A stretch of DNA of 64,000 nt. Source: Erythrocercus mccallii. Taxonomy: Eukaryota > Chordata > Aves > Passeriformes > Dicruridae. Numbering within the stretch: the first letter of the stretch is position 1; each line of letters begins with the position of its first letter. A program made the translations under genes and the position numbers. The stretch spans positions 599,826 through 663,825 of the forward strand of contig VZRG01000281.1 in the NCBI GenBank assembly GCA_013397435.1, read 5' to 3'. This document shows positions 53,501 to 64,000 of the stretch, piece after piece. The notes under the pieces are model-generated. The model was not told the DNA's origin. It did no database searches and saw nothing but the letters and a program-made list of their open reading frames with translations.

Positions 53501-56500
53501 CTCTAGTTACTAATAACATAGCTACTATTTGGGCTGAGTGAAAAACAGTTGTTTAAGAACATAGAAGAAATTCAGCTTTTGATAGCTTGTTTTCACAACT
53601 CATTAGTATAAAATGTGATGTGTTGCACTTCATAATGGTGACTTTGTATCTAAAATAGATCCTTGGATTAGGAAGCCCTGTTTTAAGAAAATGAATTAAT
53701 TTCGTATTGTGGGGAAAATCATATAACAGGCAAAGCAGATTCTTGCTGTGCACTGGCTGCGTGTTTGAACACCAAGGTTACTGCAATCCCCCAGCTGAAG
53801 GCTCAACGCTCTTCCCTTCCCCCTAGCTATGCAGTGGTAAAGGACAGTACTGACTGCAAAAAATTAAAATTAAAAAGTCTGGACAGGGGCCCTCTACCCT
53901 TTCTCGTTCAAACTGGCTGCCCCGGAGGATCAGTAGAAATTCAGCATCTGAGAATAACAGGAATTTAACTATACAATGCAAAGAACTATTTGAATGTGAT
54001 GACCCCAGCAGGATCAAAACGATTTAACAGAAAAGAAAAATATGAGTTCTAACAAAAGACAAGGTTTTCTTTTTTTTCCCGTATGTCAGTTGTATTATGA
54101 GCAATTTGTGGTCGATTGGTTCTCCCAGGGCTGCTTCTCCTCAAGACTCAGTGGAGGTGTCTCTTTCAGCTCCTAGGCCCTCAGTTTAGCTAAGATTTAA
54201 CTCTTTCAGCCACTTCAGAAATGTGTGTTCCCTTATTTGAATAACAATGTTGCTGTTATTTAAATATCCTGCCTGTGTATTTTTCCCTTACCTTTAGGCT
54301 GATTTCTTGCTTTGACTACTGCTCAAGAGCCACCTGTAAGATGCAGTTACCCACTTACCAGGGACTTTGTGGTTTGATTTAAAAGCTAGGTACCAGTTAT
54401 TTAGGCTGTGAGACGCTTCCAAATCTGTAAAACCGTACGTGACAGCTCTCTTGAGGCTACTCATTGTTCATGTCCAGCCTATGCTCACCTCACAGGACAT
54501 CTCTGTGTCTACAAAGGGCTGTTGCCAGCAGAGTTTCTCCTGCCTTGTTGTGAGCTAAGATAGCCCCATCCAGACCTATTTTTTTGGTGACCTGAAGCTT
54601 GGAGGAATGGTTGTCTATTGCCCTCAACAACAGTAAGGGTGCTGGGAGAATACTCAAGAATCCCAAAGCATTCTTCCCTATTGAAGCCTGTTCTGCCTGG
54701 GGAGGAAAGAAATTCTGCAGGACATTCCTACTCTGCTGTCAGGAGATGCCTGCCAGCTTTTCCCCTCTGGACAAGATTAGGATAGAATGATTTAAATGAC
54801 ATTACTGATATGATAATGACTTTCCTTACTTCCCTGGCACCCCCCTTTTCATTTGGTGTGAAGACTCCTGTTCAGCCCTGCTGACTTTACACAGCAAGCT
54901 CATTCCCAGAGCAAATTCCTTGCATGGGGCTGGTTACAATACAGAGGATTTCCAGCCTACTTGTCCCCACTCCTTCATTTGCCCCTGGCCCCTCAGCTGG
55001 GCAGTTCAGGAGATGGAGGCTGCACATGTGCACATGGTAGACAGTACCCAAGGGCATGCATGTTATGCAATTTAGGAGGATGTCAGGATGGCATCTGTGC
55101 CCAGAGATCAGCTCCCCATGCTGCTCCTAAGCCTGGACCACGACAGCAAGGTGAGGTTTCTCCTGTGATTCCAACTATGACTTATGGGTTCTCTGTGGTT
55201 TCAGCTCCCTAGGGTCCTATTATGTTATGCAGCATATACAGTTCTTAATGTAGTGAAGTGACTGGGTAACTATTTATTTTTGTGATTAGCTTTTTCACCT
55301 CCTCACAGGCTTTTAATTACTGAATTATCCACATAGTTCTTTAATTCAATTTGTTTTGACCTTTCAGTTAGTGGAAAAATAAAAGAAAGGTGAAATCTGT
55401 GTTATGCCACTATATTCTGGCATTCACAGCTAGAGAAGAGGCCTGGGCAGCAATGAGCAGCGACATATGGGCTGTGCTGGGAAAATACAGCAGGATAAGA
55501 GCATTGGTTCCCTTGAAGAAAACAGAGTATTTTATCTTCTCAGAAGAGATGGTTTTGACACTCCTCCTGCTTACCCAATGATACATATCTCTTAGCCCTA
55601 GATATACTTTGTTCACATTTTTTCCCCAGAAAGTAGAGGATGGACTCTGAAGATTTTTGCTATCCCTGCCACCACAGGCAGCTCTAGCTGTGCTCCAACT
55701 GTGAACACATAACACATAAGCAGGGCCCTGTGCAAACCTGCCATACCAGTCAGAGCTGTGGGACAAGGAACCACAGAAAAAATAAGCCCCTGAGACATGG
55801 AGAGCAGGGAGAGGGTGCTGATGTTATACAACAACCATCCCCACCTGTTTGAGGAACTAATAGTTGGCTTACCCTTGAGGACAAGCAATGTGCCAGGTCC
55901 AGCAATGTCTGTGCCAAGCAGATGTTTGGGATTCCACAAGGAATATTTGATCCATGTCCAGCTAACCCAGAGGGCTATGCATCCACTTGGAGTATTTGCA
56001 CTGCAAGGTGCCAGATTAATGATTAGAGAGATTAACGTCTACAGATGCAGCCTGGGTTGTGCCAATGAAATCTCCACTTAGCTCTGCCAGCAGGTCTGAA
56101 CATGAGTCCAAAGGGCCAAAAGGGTGAAGCAAATCCAGAGGACCATGTTTCAGCATCAAGCTGCTGGCTGATCTGTAGCTTGTTCAGCACTTGGCTTTTC
56201 TGCTGAGAATACCACCAAGGTAACACTGAGCACAGGCTGGATAACTGATCTTTGGATCTGTCCTAAACCAGGCTGGTTATGTCAGTTTTACTTTCATAGA
56301 CTCTTGATGCACTGGGCCAGAAAAGCCATGGGTAGGACATCAGCAGCAACAAGACGAGAGTTTGGATTTCTGTGCAGGTCCTTCAACTGCATGTACAGTT
56401 AGTCAGATTGCTCATGGAGGTGAGGAGCCTTTGCTGGCTGGTTCTGCTTCAATCTGCTTCGCTTTGCACTGGTGAATCACCAGAAAGCAATTGCAACGAG

Positions 56501-57659
56501 TCTGATAATGAGGCCAACAGGCACTGATAGGAGCAGAGGAGCTATTAGGATTTCTTAGGAGATTTTCTGAAATTAGTTGTTTAAACTGGCACGGGCAGTC
56601 TTCACATGGATACATTCCCTCCATATCACATCAGCAGAGACTGACATGAATTCCTTCCTTGTCATACAAGGACCCCCTATTTTTAACAGGCTTTTGAATG
56701 TTATTTCTTTCCCAAGAAATTCAAATCCAGTAAGTTGCTTTAAATGTGTTTGGGTCTGGTGATGTCAAATCTATTTTAAATAAACTGGTATCGACCATAA
56801 AGTTTCAATAAAAATCTATCTTTAAACAGGATCCTGCTGTTTTCCAGATTGTACTATCTATTGTTACTAGGCTAATTTCAGTTTTTTCTTACTATACTTA
56901 TGAATTCTGAACATCTGAAGTAGTTTCAATTCATGCAATAACTTAATTCTTTTTTATACAGGCATACGAAGTACGAATAAAGAATTGAAAGAATTGGAAA
57001 GAAAGAGCCTTAAAATTAATAGTAACTCTGGTTTCTCAAATATTGTCCTAAGTCCCCCCCTAAGGAATAGAGGAAATATTCCAACTCCACATGATGGAAA
57101 AGCTTTAATGCAGAGAACTCTCCACAGGACTGTTTTCATTTTGTAGTGTATTTTAAACATATGGACAGGGCAGACTGTTAATTATTTCTTCTCCTTTTGG
57201 CTCAGTTCCACATACAACTCAGCAAAAGCAGAGCTCTACAAACTATTCAGTGGACAATCAATGGCTCTGCATTTGCTGAGTGCTGAGCAAAATCGATGAA
57301 AGCGTGTTGTGACTAGCTCTTGAGGCGCTTGTTGGCCCTCAAAAAAAACCCCATCCTTGGCCTTTCTGTCCCCAGCTGCTGCATCTTGCTCCTTGCCTGT
57401 TAGTTCAGAGGTGAAATACTTTGAGAAGAGATGGTTTAGTGATCCTACACATTATATCAGAAAAGATTATTCAGTGGGGTGAGGGAAAATACTTTGCAAC
57501 TAATGAGTTCCATGTCCTTAAATGCTGCTGGATACAACCTGAGCAAAATGTGGTGTGACCAGAGGGGATCCCTGGCTCCTAAGTGACACACGTAGGAAGA
57601 TCTGGCTGCTGGAGCCATTGCAGCCCATGGCTGTGTGCAGGGCTCTTTGCTGCACTGTT
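50541..57659. other. Long non-coding stretch, no gene seen
   Basis: About 7 kb without a recognisable gene or transposon. Open frames stay under about 120 codons. The segment around 52780-53050 is AT-rich, non-repetitive and has few CpG; it has the texture of conserved non-coding sequence, but this is an impression only. The string at 56780-56830 contains two AATAAA-like signals with no gene upstream. Confidence 0.5.
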
Positions 57660-57668
57660 GGCTCTCGA

Positions 57669-57707
57669 GCAGAGGCAGCAGCAGAGGATCTGTGCTGCTG
57701 CCTCTGC
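57669..57707. repeat. Perfect 15-bp inverted repeat (hairpin)
   Basis: The left arm GCAGAGGCAGCAGCA (57669-57683) and the right arm TGCTGCTGCCTCTGC (57693-57707) are exact reverse complements around a 9-nt loop. One more A-T pair forms at 57668/57708, and five further pairs (57660-57664 with 57719-57723) are possible across an internal loop. The stem is GC-rich and would be stable in RNA from either strand. It is shorter than a typical microRNA precursor stem, and its CAG/CTG content makes a chance origin from low-complexity sequence possible. Confidence 0.8.
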
Positions 57708-57734
57708 TGCCTCCAGCTGAGCCTTAGATGCCAG

Positions 57735-57751
57735 CAATGGCACTGCCATTG
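57735..57751. repeat. Perfect 8-bp inverted repeat with 1-nt spacer
   Basis: CAATGGCA at 57735-57742 is mirrored as TGCCATTG at 57744-57751 around a single C. It lies 27 bp downstream of the larger hairpin. The form is like a dimeric protein-binding palindrome, but no factor is claimed. Confidence 0.7.
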
Positions 57752-60700
57752 GCAGGTGTGAGCCAGGAGGCTGCAGAAGTAGCTCTTACACCCATCTGCT
57801 GCCTCAATTAAGCTACTTTGCACCATGTCTGCAGTCACAGGGTGACAATACCAAATAATGATAATAGCAACAATGGTGAAATCAACAAAAAAAGTATCAC
57901 CATTTATAGAGAGGGTGGCAATATTAATAAACACCAAAGGTGAACTCTGGGCACGCCCTTACCCACAGGGCCAGTTCCTCCCACAGGGGAGCAGTTTGTG
58001 CGGGTCTTTTCCAGTTTCTCCTCCCTATGGTCTCTGTCTGACAATCACTTCAACATCCCCTGTTTCTCATGTCCCATCAGGGCATGGTGTGTGCTGCAGC
58101 AGACTGGTGCTTATCCTTGTGTCAGAGGACCGAGTAGTGCACCTACTTTTAACACTAGGTCCTAAAATACAATGACTACTTAAAACTACTACAGTGTTCT
58201 GTTAGCAATATTTTTATTCTGTTGCAAACATTTTTCACATATAGTGGGGGTAAGGTCTCTGCCTGATATAGTTTGTAGTCTGAAGTTTGTAGTATGTAGC
58301 TATAATCTAGAGAAAAAGAATGAACAGAACAAAGTGTTGGAGAAATGATTTTAAAATGACATAAAGGAATGCTTGAGGGTTCCTGTGCTTTGTAGCTGGA
58401 AAAAGAACACACCAAGAAGGAAGGGAGAGCCACAGATTATGGAGCTATTTAATAATTACTCATTATTAAATATATATTTTGCACTATTACAACCACCCTG
58501 AGATCTAAGCATACCTTGCAACCAATAACAAATTAAGCTGCACGTTGGCCCTTTGATAGTAATCATGGAAGATGGAGGATTATGTACCCCTGGCCAGAAG
58601 AGACTTTGGTTTGCTTTCAAAGAACTGTGGGGAAGGTTAACATCAAGTTTAACATACTTGTCCAAATTAGATGCATTAGTGGGATGGTGATAAGCATGAC
58701 TCACAGTGCTCAGATCTGCCTCACAGATCCCATCCCTTCTCTCTCCTGTGTTTCAAGTCAGAAAGAAGTGGTAGCCATGACAGATTCAAATCTTTCAGGG
58801 TAGCTGGGTGTACGAAAAATATTCTTTATGGCTTCCCTTGCCTAAATGTGACTTTAAATAAAGCGGATGAAATCCCTTCCTCTGTCCTTCTTTTATCTGC
58901 TCTAGAAACTTATTCTAGACTGATCCCTTGACAATATGCCTGTACTTGCTGTTGCTACCTGGCATATACCCTGGCATAATTGCAGTTTTCCAAGGATCTC
59001 CTCATGCCCAGGGAGGCAGGACCATGTTCGATAGCCATGGACGCTATATACCCCTCCTGCCACCTCTCAGACTGCATTGGCTATGATGAGCTGGCACCAT
59101 GATCTACAGGGACGAGGAGGAGCACCAGAATGATCTCAATCCTGCAGAGAAGGGCACAGTAACTTCTCTGGAGCAATGCCAGCCCCAGCCCTGGGGCCCT
59201 CTCTCAATGAATCTTACTGGCTGCTGAAAAAATGGCAGGGGAAAGACACTGAAAAAGTTATTTCATGTGCAAAGGCCCCAGTCTTGATGATGTATCAAGG
59301 AGTCTCCTGCATCCCATATCAGCAGCAGCCTGCTCACCAAAGTGGGGCTACAGACGTGTATCACCTCATGCATACCTGCAAATGCCCAGTATTTCCATGC
59401 CTAACTAACTGGAAAATTTCTACAGTGGCAGCTATGAGAAAGGTTCACATGCTTATTCTGCTTGGCCTTTGAGTCAGACATAACTCCTGAGTGCACAAGA
59501 AGCGGATCCTGTTCAGTGATGTGTCAGGCTGTTCACCCCAGAACCAAGCAGAAAGTGGAGGCTGGCTTCAGCTGCACTGGATCACCTACTTTCCCTATAG
59601 AAAAAAATCCCTCACTTTGTTAAGGGATCTTGGAGAGCACACAAGGTATTTCCTAACTGGGACTGCAGCAATGCTAATGGGATTTACTGAACATGACAAT
59701 TTTTCCTCCCGTGCCCTTTCTTGCAGGATTTCAATGTGAAGCAGCAAATGGGGGGGGTTTAGGACTGGGTTCTCCTTCCCCTCCCTGGCAGAGGTGGCTG
59801 CAAGGCAGGCTGTGGCCTCCCTGCGCTGGGTAGGTCACAGCACAGCAGGGCACGGCACGGCCGGGGTGCCTGCCAGAGGGGGATGCAGATGGGGAAGCAC
59901 TTGCAACATAACATCATGCCCTCAAATCATTACAGCCAGACAGGCGGGTGATTTGCAGTCCTGTTCTTCACTGCACTTTAGCATCTTACCCCTCAAGAGA
60001 TTTCAAGAGAAAATAAAAATCCAAAGCCTGACTGTTGGCAGGCAAAGCTGGCAGTGCTGAGCAGCTGCCCGGCAGTCTGCAGCACTGTCCCTTCCCCCAG
60101 CTGCCGTGAGCTGATGTGCCAATCTCATCTTGATCCTGCCTGTGTTCAGATTTCACCTTTTTTCTCTATCCATTTTTTTACCCTTAGGCAAAATTTAGGT
60201 CTTGCATTTGCGTGATGCTGAGCTCTCCCCCGTCCCAGCAGCTGGAGGGTGCAGCCATCAGCCCCGGGACAGCTGTCACCAGTCCTGCTGAGAGGCAATC
60301 AGCACAGGGGCTTCCAAATATGCAGAGCAGGAAATTTGAATCAGCGACAGAAATATTTAATGCAAGCTTGAATGCACATTAGTTTGGAACACTGATTAGA
60401 CCCAGAAATAAAGGGATCGATTAGCCAAATGTTTTAGGGAGCCAGCATTTTGCATCATTCATTATTCCTCAGCTAGCTTGAGTTGGAATAGAAACTGATT
60501 GAATAACTGAGTATCATTTTGTCGCATACCAGTCCTGTTTGTGTCAGAGGTTTTGGCTTAGGATCTACAAAAGATTTGGCAAGTAACCCAGCTAGCTAAA
60601 TATGACCTTTTCCTAAAAGGTGGGCAGGGAGTACTACTAAGAGGATCACAGTATGTGTGAGGGAAGCTGTTCCTGTATGATCCTGACTGAGTGTTGGCTC

Positions 60701-63700
60701 CAGACAGTGCAAAAGCATCATTCTGTAAGTTTAAAATGGGGAGACTCAAGCAGGAAACTCTAGACCAGTGAAGGGAATATCCAAGTAAAGGAGACCCCAC
60801 AAACTCATGGAGAGGGAGGAGACACTGAAGAGATGGCATGCTTGATGCAGATGGGGAGCAAGGGCTCCAGTGGAGGAGAGAGAGGCTGGGAATACAGAAG
60901 ACCAGTGACAGCAGACACACAACACTATGCAGAGCCAACTTCAAGGAAAGAATTCTCTCCCTTTTCCTTTAGAAATCTGAACTCAGAACACTTGCATGCC
61001 TACATACAACCTTGGGTTGGGAAAACATGTTGAGGTCTACAGAGGAAGTTCACTCTAGAATGATTGCTCTGCTAGAGAAATGTAGATGTAAAGGCAATGC
61101 AGAAAAAGGCCTGGTTTTGATGCAAGGCTGATGCACGGGTGCCCTCTCCCTGGGCTTTGCCTGCCCCCTCCCTCCTTGCACAGCCTCTGCACACATGTTG
61201 CTTCCTGGATCTTCCTGATTATCTTTCACCTGCCTCTCCACCAGCTTCTGCAGAGCCCACCCAGAGCAAGGCTCCCACACCAGCTATTATTATTATTGCT
61301 CACTGGAAATAAGGGGTGTGGGTAACTTGCCTATTTATATCCAGAGTTTGTCACTTTGAAAACATCTTTCTCACCCCTCCTTAAAGTGTCATTGGATGAG
61401 CACCAGTACTGCTGTGACACTGGGCCATCTCAGCCTGTCAGTCCTAAACTATTTGGATATCCTGGTGAGAAAAAAGGGTGATTGCAGCTGAGCTGTGCCT
61501 AGTTTGTGGTACTCTGGTGTAAATCACTGGAGGCAAAACTACTCATGGTTTCAGTATTAATTTCTTTTGTCTAAAAAAGGAAAGATATTGGTGAACAGCA
61601 AGAGCTAACTGTTCATAGACTAAAGAAAAGGAAGGTGATGCATAATGCACTCTAGGATGTAATTATGCAAGTGATAGTAACTTGAGTAGTTTCTGTTGTA
61701 AGACTAATTTTCCAGTAAACTGGAAGAAAATTGATTGAAATCCATCCAAAAAAATCACTGTATTTATTCAATAAATTCACAATAAATGCATGTGTTATGA
61801 TGTATGTGCACTGCAGTATGCCTATCCAGCATCCCAGTCTGCACTTCACTAGCCACTCTAGTAACTAAGTTATCACCTTTACTTCAGAAAGTTTCAGATG
61901 GCAATTTCCCAGTCAAAGCTGGGATGAGGGGCAGTGAAACCTATCAGAATTCCATCCTGAGCCTAGCACCTACACTGTTACTGTTAAATGATTCCACTGG
62001 CATCCCATCCTGCTGCCTCTCACTTCTTTCAACCAAAAGAATATTGAAAAGAAAGAGCTACTCAATAGAGCAAAATGAAGAGACACCTGAGTAGGAGGAA
62101 AAGACAGTGGAGAAAGGAAGCAGCAGAGCCTATGGCTGTATATGAAGGCAAGGCAAGAAATTAATTCTACCACCTGTGCCATGATCATTATAACAACCCA
62201 TGCATTTCATTTATTGTGTTAGAACAATTTTACTCTGATCCAGCTAGCCATAACAATATTATACAGGTGCTTAAGACAGGTCAGAAGATTGCAATGCAGA
62301 GGAGAACAAATGGTTCTGGCATCCTTGACAAGTACTGGGTTTAGCAGAGAAAGCAGACTACCATGGAAGATATTCCAGCATCATTATCTACCTAAAGTCT
62401 TTCAGGAGCACATGAAAGTTGTTCCACTGGTCTTCAGCTTATGCTAATGTGGTCCCAATATTTATCACCACAGATGATTTATTCCATTCTGTATAAAAGA
62501 AGATTTGCTTCTAATAGTACACATTAGGCAAAAGGGTGTAAAATCAATCTTAAAAAAGAGATTTTTATCAGCATATCCTAAAGGATACAGAATACACTTA
62601 ATGATACACTTGCAGATGGGGTGTTTGAAGCATCATGTACAGGCATCTTGCATTACAAAACTCTGGCAAAGCAATGGAGGCCAGCAGGATGCACAGATAC
62701 ATCTTATTTAGATTCCTTTGCCAGGCAGCTGGACCAACTTAGAACAGGACTTTCAAACTCTGCAATCATATCTACATCTTTCATTCCTGCAGAAGCCTGT
62801 CAGATTAAGGGATGTGATATAGACTCTTCTGTCATAATAGAAAAGGGTTTATGAGTTTTGCATTAAAGATATGATAAAGCTTTAAGAGGTTTGTACAACT
62901 GTATGCTAATCCTCAGCAAACAGATCAATATCAAGGTAAAAGGCATAATGTTTTTGTAGAAGGATGGATCAAGATGGATGTACTCAGATGAGAGGCAAGG
63001 CTACAAACAAGTTGTCAGGTGATGCTGGTAGTACAAAATTAAATAAGGAAAGATTTCTTTTTTCAGGCATGGTAAAATTGTTTCTGTTCATCAGGAACAT
63101 GTTAAACCCAGAACAGTCACATTTGATCATCTGGCTTATCTGAATTGTTTAGCACATCAGGTTTCTGAGTAGCTTATTGCTCAGTTTTGCTTCATGGAAA
63201 TTTATATTCCCTGGGAGAACACTCATATACACTTATGAACATCATTAAAAAATTAAATAACATTTAATCATGTATGTCATGCAGAATTTATCAGTGACAG
63301 TGGATATTTCACTGAGTAGGTTTTCCTCTGCTATAAATCAGTACAAAGAAGCAGAATAAAATACAATAAGATGAGAACGACTATCTAGTGTGGAGGCAGC
63401 ATAGCAATCAAAAATGATGGTTCCTCGGCTAAAAACAATTGGATTTTGCAGACATGTCCAGAATCTGCTATATACTTGTGTCCTTGAAAAATATATTGAT
63501 GGGATTACTGACTAGTCACAGTTTGCAAATTAAGAATATTTCTGATCTATTCCACGGGGAAAAAGAAGGAGCAGGAAGAGGCCCTACAGGAAGGATCTGG
63601 TGTGGATAAGGCACTTAATGAGTTAGGTGATTGAACAGAGTAGCTTGATGAATACAGTGACGAGAAGAACAGGAGCATAGTTTAATACTGGCCTTGACAC

Positions 63701-63875
63701 AAGAGATTAATTTTGTAGGCACATTAGATTATCTTCCTGTAGCCCTGGGCTATTCTCTCCCTTCCTCCTTCCCTCCAAGAAACCTTGCCCAGGCTGCCTG
63801 CAGCCACTGACCTGCACATGAGAAATTGCCAAGAGAAACACAGGTAGCAGAGGGCACAGAGCAGCCGGTCAGACC
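57752..63875. other. Non-coding stretch, no gene seen
   Basis: About 6 kb with short frames only. An ATT repeat of four units lies at 61285-61297 and an eight-G run at 59750-59757. A GC-richer part at about 59780-59890 carries several CpG but is too small for a CpG island. The segment at about 60330-60530 is AT-rich with GATTAG and TTTTGCAT cores and could be a conserved non-coding element. No transposon is recognised. Confidence 0.5.
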
Positions 63876-63927
63876 GGGAGGAGGAGAAGTAGGAGGAAGA
63901 GGAGGAAGAGGAGGAGGAAGAGGAGTG
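63876..63927 (+). repeat. Purine-rich GGA/GAA tract
   Basis: GGA, GAA and GGAA units follow one another with a single T (63890), so the tract is almost purely purine on the plus strand. Minus-strand frames here read as poly-Ser or poly-Pro and are composition artefacts. Polypurine tracts can form triplexes and are also common near promoters and in 5' untranslated regions. The flanks to the end of the window are GC-richer than the rest. Confidence 0.9.
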
Positions 63928-64000
63928 GGACAAGCAGGTGGGCTGGGCACAGGAAGGCAGCAGCAGGATCTGGGAGCTGGGTCTCGGGCAGGAGGGAAGG

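Noticed and set aside
57518..57937. Minus-strand open frame of about 139 codons with a Gln/Ala/Ser-rich middle
   Set aside because: The Gln/Ser-rich part is the translation of the CAG/CTG-rich hairpin. The rest has no domain.
63724..63950. Poly-Ser and poly-Pro minus-strand frames
   Set aside because: They are translations of the GGA purine tract, not protein genes.
1..64000. Search for CRISPR arrays, operons, bacterial promoters or a phage-type gene cluster
   Set aside because: There are no regularly spaced direct repeats, no dense co-directional genes, and the repeats present are avian, so the window is animal nuclear DNA.

Overview
The window looks like vertebrate, and specifically avian, nuclear DNA with no recognisable gene. 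It is moderately AT-rich, poor in CpG, and stop codons interrupt all six frames every few tens of codons. It has no operon-like packing, no tRNA or rRNA, and no CRISPR array. The organism call rests on three repeat insertions: a CR1 LINE 3' end carrying the typical bird tail, and two solo retroviral LTRs. The LTR near 3.5 kb reads like an LTR family I remember from songbird genomes, so a passerine is the best guess. That comes from memory of repeat families and no database was searched.

Layout. 1-3523 is unannotated non-coding DNA. 3524-3917 is a solo LTR with TGT...ACA ends and a 4-bp flanking duplication. 3918-7832 is non-coding with several T-runs, ending at a TTTC microsatellite (7833-7894). 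7895-19792 is an ordinary non-coding stretch holding one small tandem duplication (18308-18367). 19793-19949 is a striking T/G-only tract, followed 1.2 kb later by an A/C-rich tract (21185-21231) inside an AT-rich island. 21550-30329 is unremarkable. 30330-30386 is a T-tract array with helical phasing. 34648-34887 is the CR1 fragment. 37274-38137 (minus strand) holds a cluster of short open frames of unknown origin. 39397-39715 is a solo ERVK-type LTR with an exact 6-bp target-site duplication. The rest holds short tandem repeats (46665-46705, 49674-49691, 50506-50540), a pair of inverted repeats near 57.7 kb, and a purine-rich GGA tract at the right edge (63876-63927).

The window is best read as an intergenic region or a large intron. 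I found no gene to place in a pathway and no new biological system. The most useful observations are the two bounded LTR insertions, the phased T-tracts, the A-free T/G tract with its possible complementary partner, and the hairpin cluster at 57.7 kb. The longest open frames (about 450-600 bp) show no recognisable domain and are about what chance gives in this much DNA. Exons of a long gene could still be hidden here, because short vertebrate exons cannot be called by eye without a homologue or transcripts.
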